Positions 36,976-45,337 of a stretch of DNA of 64,000 nt are shown piece after piece. The stretch's first letter is position 1. Each line of letters starts with the position of its first letter. Origin of the DNA: Actinacidiphila guanduensis (GTDB lineage Bacteria > Actinomycetota > Actinomycetes > Streptomycetales > Streptomycetaceae); contig NZ_FNIE01000011.1 in NCBI RefSeq assembly GCF_900103985.1, positions 1 through 64,000 on the forward strand, given 5' to 3'. The notes under the pieces were generated by a model that saw only the letters and a program-made list of their open reading frames with translations, did no database searches and was not told the DNA's origin. A program made the translations under genes and the position numbers.

Positions 36976-37340
36976 CGGCGTGGACACCACACTACCGCAC
37001 GGGAAACCCCTCGTTGACCACCGGCTGACCACCGGCGACCCCGCCGGACCTCCCGCGCGCCCCCACAGCTCCCGCACCCCCGCCCCGGCTCCGCAGGGCC
37101 CCGCAGACGCATGTTCGCCCCCCGTCACCCTCCGCAGTCGTACGGGTGACACGCGCGAGGTTTGGAGCCGCGCCGGGCCGGCTCGGCCAGCCGCCGTCCG
37201 GGGGTTCGGGATAAGCCGGACGAGCTACCGGAAGCCGCACAAACACCTCAGAGGGGTTTACAACGTCCCCGCAGGTGGCATGTCGAATTCGCCGACGTGC
37301 GAATCCCCGAGCGCACACTGAGCGAAAGGCCATGGCGCTT
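36976..37340. promoter_or_regulatory. Region upstream of ssgB
   Basis: 365 bases between tRNA-Val and ssgB. GGGGTTTACAACG at about 37253-37265, followed 14 bases later by GGTGGC, is a weak match to a sigma-H/B type GTTT-N14-GGGTA promoter; published work reports sigma-H control of ssgB in S. coelicolor, so this is the place to look. No reading frame here is convincing. GAAAGG lies 11 bases before ATG 37341. Confidence 0.4.
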
Positions 37341-37754
37341 ATGAACACCACGGTCAGCTGCGAGCTGCACCTGCGCCTCGTTGTGTCGAGTGAATCGTCA
37401 CTGCCCGTGCCCGCGGGCCTGCGGTACGACACGGCCGATCCCTACGCCGTGCACGCCACCTTCCACACCGGAGCCGAAGAGACGGTCGAATGGGTGTTCG
37501 CCCGCGACCTGCTCGCCGAGGGGCTGCACCGCCCCACCGGCACCGGCGACGTCCGAGTCTGGCCGTCCCGCAGCCACGGCCAGGGCGTCGTATGCATCGC
37601 CCTCAGCTCCCCGGAGGGCGAAGCCCTGCTCGAAGCCCCGGCGCGGGCCCTGGAGTCCTTCCTGAAGCGGACGGACGCCGCGGTACCGCCGGGCACCGAG
37701 CACCGCCATTTCGATCTGGACACGGAGCTCTCGCACATCCTCGCGGAGAGCTGA
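37341..37754 (+). CDS. ssgB: Sporulation-specific cell division protein SsgB
   Basis: 137 residues, full match to the pattern I know for SsgB of S. coelicolor: MNTTVSCELHLRLVVSSESSLP at the start, VEWVFARDLLAEGLHRPTGTGDVRVWP in the middle and EHRHFDLDTELSHILAES at the end. SsgB is a SsgA-like protein that recruits FtsZ and marks division sites in aerial hyphae. ATG 37341 gives the known start and is 11 bases from AAAGG; ATG 37332 would place GGCC too close to the start. Near-perfect conservation is expected for this gene. This is strong evidence for Streptomyces or a close relative. Confidence 0.97.
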   Translation: MNTTVSCELHLRLVVSSESSLPVPAGLRYDTADPYAVHATFHTGAEETVEWVFARDLLAEGLHRPTGTGDVRVWPSRSHGQGVVCIALSSPEGEALLEAPARALESFLKRTDAAVPPGTEHRHFDLDTELSHILAES

Positions 37755-38003
37755 GCCCCGTCTCCTCGCACGTCCGGGGCCGTCCTACTCGGGGGGACGC
37801 CCGGACCCAGGGTCCGTCCGGCACATCCCGTCCGGCCGGCCGAGCCCGACCCGCGCCCTGGGCGCGCCGGACACGCACCCCGTCCGGCGCCGCAAGGCAG
37901 CCGCAAGGCCCGTGAGTCGCCGCCGTGGGACACCACGACGGCGGCTCGCGCGCGCTACAGTCGCCGGAACGCAGCCGCCACACCCGCCGGCAGGAGCGAT
38001 TCC

Positions 38004-38585
38004 GTGCTCATCGACCACGACACCAGGCGCGCGCTCGACAGCGTGGTGGACCTGCTGAACACCGCTCCGCGCGGCCGTGCCCGCGAGGCCCTGGAGACCC
38101 CCGCCGACCTGCGCGCCTTCGTCGCCCGCCGCCGGCTCAGCGAGGTCGGCCGGGTGGACGAGGCCGACGTGCGGGCGATACGGGCGGTACGCGCCCGGTT
38201 CGCCGAGGTCTTCGCCGCGCCCGACGACAGCACGGCCGCCGCCCTGCTCAACGCGATGATCGCCGAGGCCGGCACCACCCCGCGGCTCACCGACCACGAC
38301 GGCTACGAGTGGCACGTGCACTACTTCGCGCCCGGCGCCTCGCCCGCCCACCGCTTCGCCGCCGACTTCGGCATGGCGCTGGGCTTCCTGGTGATCCACG
38401 GCGAACGCGAGCGGCTGAGGCGCTGCGAGGCCCCCGACTGCGGCCGCGCCTTCGTGGACCTCTCCCGCAACCGCTCCCGCCGCTACTGCGACAGCCGCAC
38501 CTGCGGCAACCGCCTCCACGTGGCCGCGTACCGGGCACGGCGGCGCGAAGCGGCTCCCCAGGCCGCGGAGCCGGACCCGGCGTAA
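38004..38585 (+). CDS. CGNR zinc-finger domain protein
   Basis: 193 residues. N-terminal ABATE-like region (residues 10-130, LDSVVDLLNTAPRGRAREALETPADLRAFV) and C-terminal CGNR zinc finger: CEAPDCGRAFVDLSRNRSRRYC followed by DSRTCGNRLHVAAYRARRR, with four cysteines. Such proteins are predicted stress-induced transcription regulators; targets unknown. GTG 38004 has GGCAGGAG seven bases upstream. -10 TACAGT lies at 37956-37961. The preceding 249 bases contain a dyad GCCGCCGTGG/CCACG..CGGCGGC at 37916-37944. The gene downstream is convergent. Confidence 0.88.
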   Translation: MLIDHDTRRALDSVVDLLNTAPRGRAREALETPADLRAFVARRRLSEVGRVDEADVRAIRAVRARFAEVFAAPDDSTAAALLNAMIAEAGTTPRLTDHDGYEWHVHYFAPGASPAHRFAADFGMALGFLVIHGERERLRRCEAPDCGRAFVDLSRNRSRRYCDSRTCGNRLHVAAYRARRREAAPQAAEPDPA

Positions 38586-38953
38586 GGGGCCGGGCCGACA
38601 AGGGGCGCGGAGACGGCACCGCGGGGCCGCGCGCGGGCATCCGCCGACGCAGCCGCGCCGCGGCGCCCCGTCGGCCCGATCGGCGAACAGGGCGACGAAC
38701 GGATCGACGAACGGATCGGGCGGGGTCGGCCCGGTCCGGCCCGACCGCGTGCGCGGGCGCACGTGCACGCGGCACCCGGACCACATCGCTGGCCGCGCTC
38801 AGACGAAGAGCAGACGCCAGTCCGTGGAGCCGGCCCCGGGTAGGGCGCGGGCCGGCAAGGGATGCGTAGACGTCACCGCGCGGCCGTGTCCGGGGTATCC
38901 GACCCATGGCCGGCCGCGTGCGTGGGGCGCCCGGGCCACACGGCCGACCGCGC
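38586..38953. other. Non-coding gap with degenerate duplication
   Basis: 368 bases between convergent genes. Parts of it resemble each other: 38588-38645 and 38847-38906 (GGGCCGxCAAGGGxxGCGxAGACGxCACCGCGxGGCCG) and CGCTCAGACGAAGAGCAG at about 38796-38813 and 38949-38966, the latter reading out the end of the next gene. This looks like a decayed tandem duplication of the 3' end of the 38954 gene. No intact gene is seen. Confidence 0.6.
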
Positions 38954-39955
38954 TCAGACGAAGAGCAGGTCCCAGGCCGCGCCCCCGCCGATCAGGCCGC
39001 CGATCACGCAGAGGAACAGCATCAGCGGCGGCTGCGAGAGCGCGTACAGGCATCCCTTGGGCTCCACGAACCCGGTCCCCTGCGCCGGCGGCCCCGGCCG
39101 AGCGCCGCCGACGGGCTCCGGGGGGCGGACGGGTCCCGCCCGGCGTACGGGCTCGGCCGGACCCGCGGGGGCGGGCACCCGCGGCCGGACGGGAAGAGCG
39201 ACCTCCACGGCCTCCCCCACGTCCCCGACTTCAACCGCGACCCTCGCGACCTCCACGGCGTCCGCGACCTCGACGGCGACCCTCGGGTCCAACACGCCCA
39301 AGGCCCCCGCATGCGCAGGCTCGCCCGCCTCGGCCCGTGACCCACCGGAGCCGGCGACGACGGCCACAGCGGCGCCCCGGACTCCCGCAGCCGCCGCAAC
39401 CGCCTCGGCCCGGCCCCGAGCGGCGGCCCGCGCCTCGTACTCGGCCGAACCTGAACCGGAACCCGCCGGTTTCAGGCGCCGGAAGCGGCGGGCAGCGGCG
39501 CGCTCGGCGGTACGGAGGCGCCGTGAGCCGCGGCGGGGCGGGCGGCGGCGGGCAGGCGGGGCAAGCGGGGCAGCCCCGGCAAGGGCCTCGCCGTCGCCAC
39601 GGACGAGGGGTTCGCTGTCCTCAGGGCAGAGGGATTCACCACCCTCGTGAACAGGGGATTCGCCGTCGCCAGGCACGAGCGATTCGTCCTCGTCACGAAC
39701 GAGCGGTTCGCCGTCTTCACGGACGAGCGGTTCGCCATCCTCGCGGACAACGGACTCACCATCCTCGCGAACGAGCGGTTCACCCTCGTCACGGACCGCG
39801 AGAGTGTCCTCGGCGTCCAGTGCGGCCTCCTCGACCGCGTCGAGGGGCAGGAAGGCGACGCCGCTGAAGGCGGCGAGGGCGGCGAAGACGGAAGCGGGCG
39901 TTTCGGCACGGTCCGGCCGCGCGGGAGCGAGGGAGTCCCCGTGGGTGGGCAGCAC
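38954..39955 (-). CDS. Acidic 8-residue-repeat protein with C-terminal membrane segment
   Basis: 333 residues if GTG 39955 is the start (VLPTHGDSLAPARPD). Residues from about 45 to 120 consist of nine consecutive 8-residue units of the form E/D-D/G-G-E-P/S-L-V-R (24-bp tandem repeats in the DNA). An Ala/Arg/Pro/Val-rich middle part follows, and the last 30 residues (QPPLMLFLCVIGGLIGGGAAWDLLFV) are hydrophobic, so a tail-anchored membrane protein is likely. No known domain is recognised; a longer start at 40066 is possible but has no ribosome site. The reverse strand also reads through this region but has no hydrophobic or domain signal. Function unknown. Confidence 0.55.
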   Translation of the reverse strand: MLPTHGDSLAPARPDRAETPASVFAALAAFSGVAFLPLDAVEEAALDAEDTLAVRDEGEPLVREDGESVVREDGEPLVREDGEPLVRDEDESLVPGDGESPVHEGGESLCPEDSEPLVRGDGEALAGAAPLAPPARRRPPRRGSRRLRTAERAAARRFRRLKPAGSGSGSAEYEARAAARGRAEAVAAAAGVRGAAVAVVAGSGGSRAEAGEPAHAGALGVLDPRVAVEVADAVEVARVAVEVGDVGEAVEVALPVRPRVPAPAGPAEPVRRAGPVRPPEPVGGARPGPPAQGTGFVEPKGCLYALSQPPLMLFLCVIGGLIGGGAAWDLLFV

Positions 39956-40070
39956 ACGGCGATGATCGCGCAGCGGCCCACCCTCCGTGGCCCAACACGC
40001 GAACTTTACAAGGGCGTTTAACTGCGTCTCGGATGCCGGGACCGACTTGCGGAAAGGCCCCCGCACCTGC

Positions 40071-40547
40071 TCAGATACCGCGCCGCTTCAAGATCTCCTC
40101 GACGTCCGCGAACTCCTGCAGCCCGCTGTCGGCGGACCCGCGGCCGCGCCGCCCGGAGCGGGCCGGCTCGGTGCCGCGCCCGGCGGCCAGCGCGGGCGCC
40201 GACGCCCCCGGCACGGCGGCCGGCTCGGCGGTCCGGCCGCGCCCGCGTTCGGCGGAACCGCCGCGCCCCGCGAAGAGCCGGCTGGCCCCGTAGAGCACCG
40301 CCGAGCACGCCAGCACGGCGAAGCCGAACCAGACGCTGGGCTTGAAGACCAGGTCGGTGGCCCAGTCGCCCACGGCGGTGCCGACCCGGCGGCCGAGGGT
40401 GACCAGGCCCGCGAGCGCCAGGCCGAAGGGCAGCAGGGCGACCGCGGCGGTGCGGATGGCGGCACGGAACCGCCGGCGGTAGGCGGTGGCGACGGCGAGG
40501 GCCAGGCCGCCCGCGGTCAGGGCGGCGCACAGCAGGTCGGTCAGCAT
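40071..40547 (-). CDS. Small membrane protein of unknown function
   Basis: 158 residues. Two or three hydrophobic segments in the first 95 residues (LLCAALTAGGLALAVATAY, AAVALLPFGLALAGLVTLG, WFGFAVLACSAVLYGASRL), then an Ala/Gly/Arg-rich linker and a short conserved-looking C-terminus LQEFADVEEILKRRGI. ATG 40547 with GGAG nine bases before. Divergent from the DsbA-like gene and 115 bases upstream of the repeat protein on the same strand. Unknown function. Confidence 0.75.
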   Translation of the reverse strand: MLTDLLCAALTAGGLALAVATAYRRRFRAAIRTAAVALLPFGLALAGLVTLGRRVGTAVGDWATDLVFKPSVWFGFAVLACSAVLYGASRLFAGRGGSAERGRGRTAEPAAVPGASAPALAAGRGTEPARSGRRGRGSADSGLQEFADVEEILKRRGI

Positions 40548-40781
40548 CCGGCACAGCTCCAGCGGCGGCGGTCCGGTCGCGCGGGCCTGCCGGGGCCGCG
40601 CACGCAGTGGTCCCCTCCATCGTGCCTCGCCCGGCGCCCGGCGGGCCATGCCCCACGGCCCGTTTCAGGGGGATCTCGGGGTGCCCTCCTCCGCACGCGG
40701 GAGGCCGCGGGTCCTCCCGGGGCGGTAGGAGGGCCCTTCGCGTACGGACGGGCGGGGCGCGCGGGATGGGAGACTTGCCCC

Positions 40782-41291
40782 ATGACCGACTCCCCCTCCC
40801 CCGTCGTGCTCGAGTTCTGGTGCGAGCTGCAGTGCCCCGACTGCCGGACCGCGCTGGACGACGTACGGGCGCTGCGCGAGCGGTACGGTGCCGCGCTCGA
40901 CATCCAGCTGCGCCACTTCCCGCTGGAGAAGCACCGGCACGCGCTCGCGGCGGCCCAGGCGTACGAGGAGGCCGTCGCCCAGGGCAGCGGCCTGCCGTAC
41001 GCCGAGGCGGTGCTGGCCCGCATCGAGGAGCTGGAGCGGCGCGGTGAGCCGGTCCTGGTGGAGGCGGCGGCCGAACTCGGCCTGGACGCGGACGAGGTGG
41101 ACACCGCCCTGGTCGACGGCCGCCACCTGCTGGTGGTCGACGCCGACCAGGCCGAGGGCAAGGCGATCGGCGTCGCCGGCACCCCCACGTACCTCATCGG
41201 CGGCGAACTGCTCGACGGCTCCAAGGACCAGACGGGGTTGCGCGAGCGGATCGTCTCGATCGCGGACCGCCTGCTCGGCCGCGAGGCGTAG
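40782..41291 (+). CDS. DsbA-family thiol-disulfide oxidoreductase-like protein
   Basis: 169 residues with a thioredoxin fold of the DsbA/FrnE type. Active site ELQCPDCRTALDD near residues 15-27 (CPDC), helical insertion AAQAYEEAVAQGSGLPYAEAVLARIEELERRGEPV, and cis-Pro loop GVAGTPTYLIGGELLDG. No signal peptide, so cytoplasmic. ATG 40782 has GGGAGA 11 bases upstream. Redox partner unknown; the VKOR protein at 591 belongs to the same pathway type but lacks a direct link because this protein is predicted cytoplasmic. Confidence 0.88.
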   Translation: MTDSPSPVVLEFWCELQCPDCRTALDDVRALRERYGAALDIQLRHFPLEKHRHALAAAQAYEEAVAQGSGLPYAEAVLARIEELERRGEPVLVEAAAELGLDADEVDTALVDGRHLLVVDADQAEGKAIGVAGTPTYLIGGELLDGSKDQTGLRERIVSIADRLLGREA

Positions 41292-41390
41292 GACCGTACG
41301 GGGGTCGTGTACGGACCGTATACAGCGGCCCGTGGACGAGGGCCTGCGTACGACCGCACACCGGCGCGTAGGTCGTCGCGACCCGTGGGG

Positions 41391-42224
41391 CTACAGCAGG
41401 GGCTTGTGGAAGTGGTGGTCGATGGGGCGGAAGCCCAGGGACTCGTAGAGGGTCAGCGCCGGGGTGTTGCCCGCGAAGACGTTGAGCTGGAGGGTGCGGG
41501 CGCCGGCGTGGCGGGTGCGGTCGGCGGCGGCGAGCATCAGGGTGCGGCCGTGGCCGTGGCCCCGCTGCTCGGCCAGGACCTCGACCGAGAAGACCCAGCC
41601 GGGGTCGGTGGTGCGCAGCCACAGGTGGCCGACCACGGTGCCCTCGTGCTCCAGGACGAGCAGTTCGGTGCCGGGGGTGGCGGGGCCGTCCGGCAGGGCG
41701 TAGGCGTAGGCGCCGGCCTCGTGGGCGAGGGCCTGCTCGTGCGGGACGCCGCGGCTGGTCAGGGAGGCGATGAAGCCCTCGCGCTCGTGGGCGCGCCATT
41801 CGTCGTACTCGTCGTCGCGCAGCGGCCGCAGGGTGCTGCCTGCAGGCAGGGGGTGGCGGGCGCCGGAGGGGCTGCCGTCCAGCTCCAGCCGCATGGTGCG
41901 ATTGCGCTCGGTGTAGCCCAGGGCGGCGGCCATCCGCAGCGCGTGGTCGGCCGCGGCGGGCACGGCGGTCTCCACGCGGGTGCATCCCCACTGCCGCAGC
42001 ACCTCCTCGGCGGCGAGGGCGGCCACGGTGCCGCGGCCGCGCCCGCGGTCGGGGGCGTCGATGGCGAGCGCGTTGATCCGGCCGACGGTGGGCCCGTAGC
42101 GGCGATCGGTGCCCAGCTCGACGCCGCCGACCGGGCGGCTGTTGACGCACACGGTGTAGGTGCGGGCGCGGGTGCCGTCGGCCTCGCGCCGCTCGGGGCC
42201 GACCGGTCGCAGGGTGGTGGTCAT
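41391..42224 (-). CDS. GNAT acetyltransferase with two GNAT domains
   Basis: 277 residues. The C-terminal GNAT domain (about 135-277) has VFSVEVLAEQRGHGHGRTLMLAAADRTRHAGARTLQLNVFAGNTPALTLYESLGFRP, the acetyl-CoA site RGHGHGR and the NxxAxxLYxxxGF motif. The N-terminal half (VGRINALAIDAPDRGRGRGTVAALAAEEVL...ALRMAAALGYTE) has a second acetyl-CoA pattern. This tandem layout resembles mycothiol synthase, which however has other neighbours; the substrate is not known. ATG 42224, family start MTTTLRPVGP. Confidence 0.82.
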   Translation of the reverse strand: MTTTLRPVGPERREADGTRARTYTVCVNSRPVGGVELGTDRRYGPTVGRINALAIDAPDRGRGRGTVAALAAEEVLRQWGCTRVETAVPAAADHALRMAAALGYTERNRTMRLELDGSPSGARHPLPAGSTLRPLRDDEYDEWRAHEREGFIASLTSRGVPHEQALAHEAGAYAYALPDGPATPGTELLVLEHEGTVVGHLWLRTTDPGWVFSVEVLAEQRGHGHGRTLMLAAADRTRHAGARTLQLNVFAGNTPALTLYESLGFRPIDHHFHKPLL

Positions 42225-42357
42225 GGGCGGCTTCACGACTCCCTTGTCGTACGCGGACGGGCCGGCCCCGCGCAGGTGCGCGGGGCCGGGGGGGCGGTGC
42301 GGAGCCCGGCGACGCGTGCCGGGCCTCGACGGCCGGACGTGGCTTCGCGGACGTGAC

Positions 42358-43179
42358 CTACGGGTTGGGGTCCGCGGCGGCGCGCTCGGCGAAGACGCGC
42401 ATCGCCTTCGCGGTCACCGGGCCGGGGGCACCGGGGAAGGTGCGGCCGTCGACGCGGTGGACGGCCTGCACGTCGCGCAGCGAGGAGGTCAGGAAGACCT
42501 CCTCGGCCTCGTCGAGCGCCTCCATCGGCAGGTCGGCCTCCTGCGCGCCGGCCCACTCGATCACCAGCGCGCGGGTGATCCCGGCCAGGCAGCCCGACTC
42601 CAGGGGTGGGGTGAGCAGTTCGCCGCCGAGCACCACGAAGACGTTGGAGCCGGTGCCCTCGCACAGCCGGCCCGCGGTGTTCGCGAACAGCGCCTCGGAG
42701 GCGCCCTCGGCGTGGGCGCGGGCGAGCGCGACGACGTTCTCGCCGTACGAGGTGGTCTTCAGCCCGGCCAGGGCGCCCTTCTCGTTGCGCGTCCAGGGGA
42801 CGGTGACCACGGCGGTCGTGTCGGGCCGCGGGCTCGCCTCGGCGAGCGCGACGACGAGGGTGGGTCCCGCGTCGCCCCGGTCGGAGCCGAGCGGCGAGGG
42901 CCCGCCGGTGTAGGTCACCCGCAGCCGGCCGAGCGGCACCGGGTTGGCCTCCAGTACGGCGGCGCAGGCGCGGGCGACCTCGTCCAGGTCGGGCTCGGGC
43001 AGGCCGAGGCCGCGGGCGGAGCGGGCCAGCCGCTCCAGGTGCCGCGTGGTCGCGAAGGCCGTGCCGCCGACCGCCTTGAGGGTTTCGAAGACGCCGTCGC
43101 CGACCGTCAGGCCGTGGTCGAAGACGGACACGGTGGCGTCCGCGGTCTCCCGCAGCGCGCCGTCCACCCAGATCCTCAC
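42358..43179 (-). CDS. pabC: Aminodeoxychorismate lyase (class IV aminotransferase)
   Basis: 273 residues, PLP enzyme that cleaves 4-amino-4-deoxychorismate to p-aminobenzoate. DHGLTVGDGVFETLK at the N-terminus, the PLP-lysine in AGLKTTSYGENVVALA, and EALFANTAGRLCEGTGSNVFVV. It ends close to the pabB-like gene upstream (43233, 53 bases) on the same strand, so folate synthesis is the likely role. GTG 43179 gives the normal MRIWVDGAL start. D-amino acid transaminase was considered, but the neighbour points to PabC. Confidence 0.88.
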   Translation of the reverse strand: MRIWVDGALRETADATVSVFDHGLTVGDGVFETLKAVGGTAFATTRHLERLARSARGLGLPEPDLDEVARACAAVLEANPVPLGRLRVTYTGGPSPLGSDRGDAGPTLVVALAEASPRPDTTAVVTVPWTRNEKGALAGLKTTSYGENVVALARAHAEGASEALFANTAGRLCEGTGSNVFVVLGGELLTPPLESGCLAGITRALVIEWAGAQEADLPMEALDEAEEVFLTSSLRDVQAVHRVDGRTFPGAPGPVTAKAMRVFAERAAADPNP

Positions 43180-43232
43180 CGCAGTGTCCTTCCGCCGGTG
43201 CGCGCACCCGCCCGCTGCGGGCGGCGCCGGTC

Positions 43233-44483
43233 CTACCCCTCAGACGCTACCGCCAGCAGCCGGGCGGCCTTCAACTCGGTCTCCGCCCACTCCCCCGCCG
43301 GGTCCGAGCCCCAGGTGATTCCGGCGCCGGCGCCGAACCGCAGCACGGGGCCCGCGGCGGTCCCCCGGTCGATCCAGAACGTGCGGATGCCGACGGCGAG
43401 TTCGGCGGTGCGCCGGTCGGCGTCCACCCAGCCGAGGCCGCCGCAGTACGGGCCGCGCGGCGCCGGCTCCAGCTCGCGGATCGCCCGCAGCGCGCTCGAC
43501 TTGGGCGCCCCGCTCACCGAGCCCGGCGGGAAGGTGGCGGCGAACAGCTCGGGCCAGCCGGCGTCGGGCCGCAGCTCGCCGCGCACGGTGGAGACCATGT
43601 GCACCAGGCCGGGATAGGGCTCCACCCGGCACAGCGCGGGCACGGTGACCGAGCCGGTGGCGCAGACCCGGCCGAGGTCGTTGCGGACCAGGTCGACGAT
43701 CATGACGTTCTCCGCGCGGTCCTTGGGCAGCAGCTCCTCGGGGGTGCGGGCGGTGCCCTTGATCGGGCCGGACTCCACCGTGCTGCCGTCGCGGCGCAGG
43801 AACAGCTCGGGTGAGGCGGTGGCGATCTCGACGCCGTGGGCGGGCAGGCGGATGGTGCCGGCGAGGGCGCCGGGGTGGCGACGGTCGAGGAGGGCGCCGA
43901 GGGCGTCGATGTCATGGGTTCCGGCGGGCGGGGCGGCGGGGGAGCCCTCGGTGTCCGGGATGCCGGGGTCCTGGGCGACTGGGGTGCCCTGCCTGCTTGG
44001 GCTGGGCGGCGTCTGCGGTGGGGCGGGCGGGAGCGGGGCGGTCAGGACGCGGCAGAGGTTGACCTGGTAGACCTCGCCGGTGGCGATCCGGGCGCGGACG
44101 GCCCGGACGCCGGCCTCGTAGCCGGCCCGGTCCATCGAGGAGGTCCAGGTGCGCGGGTCGGGGCCGTGCCAGGGGCCGGGGGCGGTGCCGTCGCCGTACG
44201 GCCGCGAGGTGCGGCGGACATCGGCGAACCGGGCGCAGACCGTACGGCCGTCGAAGTCGGCGGCGACGGCCCAGAAGCCGGTGGAGTCCAGCGCGGCCAG
44301 GTCGTCGGTGACGTCCCGCAGGTCGGTGGCGAGGATGCGGCCGAAGCGGGCCATGGCGGGGAGGGCGGCCCTGGCCGTACGGGTGCGCCCGCGTCCGGCG
44401 GCAGGGCTGGTGGCGGGGCCGGTGGCGCGTACGGCGGGGCGCGGGGACGCGTCCGGGGGCGGGGCGGGCGAGGGGTCGTACAC
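43233..44483 (-). CDS. pabB: Chorismate-binding enzyme, aminodeoxychorismate synthase component I (PabB-like)
   Basis: 416 residues. Anthranilate synthase/PabB fold: GYEAGVRAVRARIATGEVYQVNLCRVL, ASPELFLRRDGSTVESGPIKGTARTPEELLPKDRAENVMIVDLVRNDLGRVC and the C-terminal TFPPGSVSGAPKSSALRAIRELEPAPRGPYCGGLGW. PIKGT (rather than PIAGT) is typical of PabB. A Pro/Ser/Thr-rich insert (about 205-245) and a disordered N-terminus are unusual. GTG 44483 was chosen because AGGA lies eight bases upstream; ATG 44354 is the next start near the domain. Together with pabC it supplies p-aminobenzoate for folate. Confidence 0.88.
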   Translation of the reverse strand: MYDPSPAPPPDASPRPAVRATGPATSPAAGRGRTRTARAALPAMARFGRILATDLRDVTDDLAALDSTGFWAVAADFDGRTVCARFADVRRTSRPYGDGTAPGPWHGPDPRTWTSSMDRAGYEAGVRAVRARIATGEVYQVNLCRVLTAPLPPAPPQTPPSPSRQGTPVAQDPGIPDTEGSPAAPPAGTHDIDALGALLDRRHPGALAGTIRLPAHGVEIATASPELFLRRDGSTVESGPIKGTARTPEELLPKDRAENVMIVDLVRNDLGRVCATGSVTVPALCRVEPYPGLVHMVSTVRGELRPDAGWPELFAATFPPGSVSGAPKSSALRAIRELEPAPRGPYCGGLGWVDADRRTAELAVGIRTFWIDRGTAAGPVLRFGAGAGITWGSDPAGEWAETELKAARLLAVASEG

Positions 44484-44731
44484 GGGGTGCGTCCTGGTGG
44501 GTCGGGGCGTCGGGCGGGCCGTTGGCGAGGGGGCGGGGTGCGGGCGGGGCGGGGAGAGCTCGGGGAGTCGGGACCGGCCACGGGACCGGTTCGGGACCCG
44601 CTCCGGAGCGGCTCCGGAGCGGCTCGGGACCAGCATCGCCGGGGCCGGTGAGCGGCTGGTGGGCGGGGGTTCGCCGGCCGCTTCGGCGTCAACAGCCCGT
44701 CATTGGCCCGGCACGCTGCGGAAACCGGTTT

Positions 44732-44759
44732 TTGAGCTGGACCGGGAATCCGCTAGAGT
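44732..44759 (+). promoter_or_regulatory. Promoter of the tRNA operon
   Basis: -35 TTGAGC (44732-44737) and -10 TAGAGT (44754-44759) are separated by 16 bases, 38 bases before the first tRNA. A close match to vegetative sigma factor promoters. The rest of the gap 44484-44796 has nothing else clear. Confidence 0.75.
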
Positions 44760-44796
44760 TCAACTCGTCGCCGAGGAGTGTACGGCGGTGGCACCT

Positions 44797-44869
44797 GCGG
44801 ACGTGGCTCAGTTGGTAGAGCATCACCTTGCCAAGGTGAGGGTCGCGAGTTCGAATCTCGTCGTCCGCT
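44797..44869 (+). tRNA. tRNA-Gly (GCC)
   Basis: 73 bases. Acceptor GCGGACG/CGTCCGC, anticodon loop TTGCCAA giving GCC, T loop TTCGAAT, discriminator T. First of five tRNAs in the operon. Confidence 0.97.
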
Positions 44870-44903
44870 CGATGTGGGGGACCACCCGAGCCCCCGCCGC
44901 GTT

Positions 44904-44974
44904 GGTGGAGTGGCCGAGAGGCGAGGCAACGGCCTGCAAAGCCGTCTACACGGGTTCAAATCCCGTCTCCACCT
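44904..44974 (+). tRNA. tRNA-Cys (GCA)
   Basis: 71 bases. Acceptor GGTGGAG/CTCCACC, anticodon loop CTGCAAA giving GCA, T loop TTCAAAT, discriminator T as expected for Cys. The next three bases (44975-44977) are CCA, so the 3' end appears to be encoded. Confidence 0.96.
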
Positions 44975-44978
44975 CCAA

Positions 44979-45050
44979 GGACGATTAGCTCAGCGGGAGA
45001 GCGCTTCCCTGACACGGAAGAGGTCACTGGTTCAATCCCAGTATCGTCCA
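44979..45050 (+). tRNA. tRNA-Val (GAC), copy 1
   Basis: 72 bases. Acceptor GGACGAT/ATCGTCC, anticodon loop CTGACAC giving GAC, discriminator A. Two bases separate the cysteine tRNA CCA from this gene. Confidence 0.97.
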
Positions 45051-45112
45051 CTGGCCCCCGCGCGGGGCCTTTGCTCGATCAGCACGGCTCCGTACGCGAG
45101 TTGTACGGCCTT

Positions 45113-45184
45113 GCGCGATTAGCTCAGCGGGAGAGCGCTTCCCTGACACGGAAGAGGTCACTGGTTCAATCCCAGTATCGCGCA
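45113..45184 (+). tRNA. tRNA-Val (GAC), copy 2
   Basis: Body identical to copy 1, but acceptor pairs 2 and 3 changed on both sides: GCGCGAT/ATCGCGC in place of GGACGAT/ATCGTCC. The compensation keeps the stem paired, so the gene is probably functional. Confidence 0.96.
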
Positions 45185-45205
45185 CGCATCACTTGTGGGA
45201 CCCGA

Positions 45206-45277
45206 GGACGATTAGCTCAGCGGGAGAGCGCTTCCCTGACACGGAAGAGGTCACTGGTTCAATCCCAGTATCGTCCA
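45206..45277 (+). tRNA. tRNA-Val (GAC), copy 3
   Basis: Same 72-base sequence as copy 1 (acceptor GGACGAT/ATCGTCC). Last tRNA before the operon terminator. Confidence 0.97.
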
Positions 45278-45337
45278 CGAAGGCGAGAGGCGAGGTGTGT
45301 CCGCGAGAAGCGCGGACCGGCTCGCCTTCGTCGTTTT
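45278..45337 (+). terminator. tRNA operon terminator
   Basis: Outer stem CGAAGGCGAG/CTCGCCTTCG (45278-45287 with 45321-45330) encloses a second stem GTCCGCG/CGCGGAC (45299-45305 with 45311-45317), followed by TCGTTTT. It begins directly after the last tRNA, with the usual U run. Confidence 0.85.

Noticed and set aside
39472..40021. Alternative frames across the 24-bp repeats
   Set aside because: Because the unit is a multiple of three, every frame on both strands is repetitive; only the minus frame ending at 38954 gives a plausible membrane anchor.
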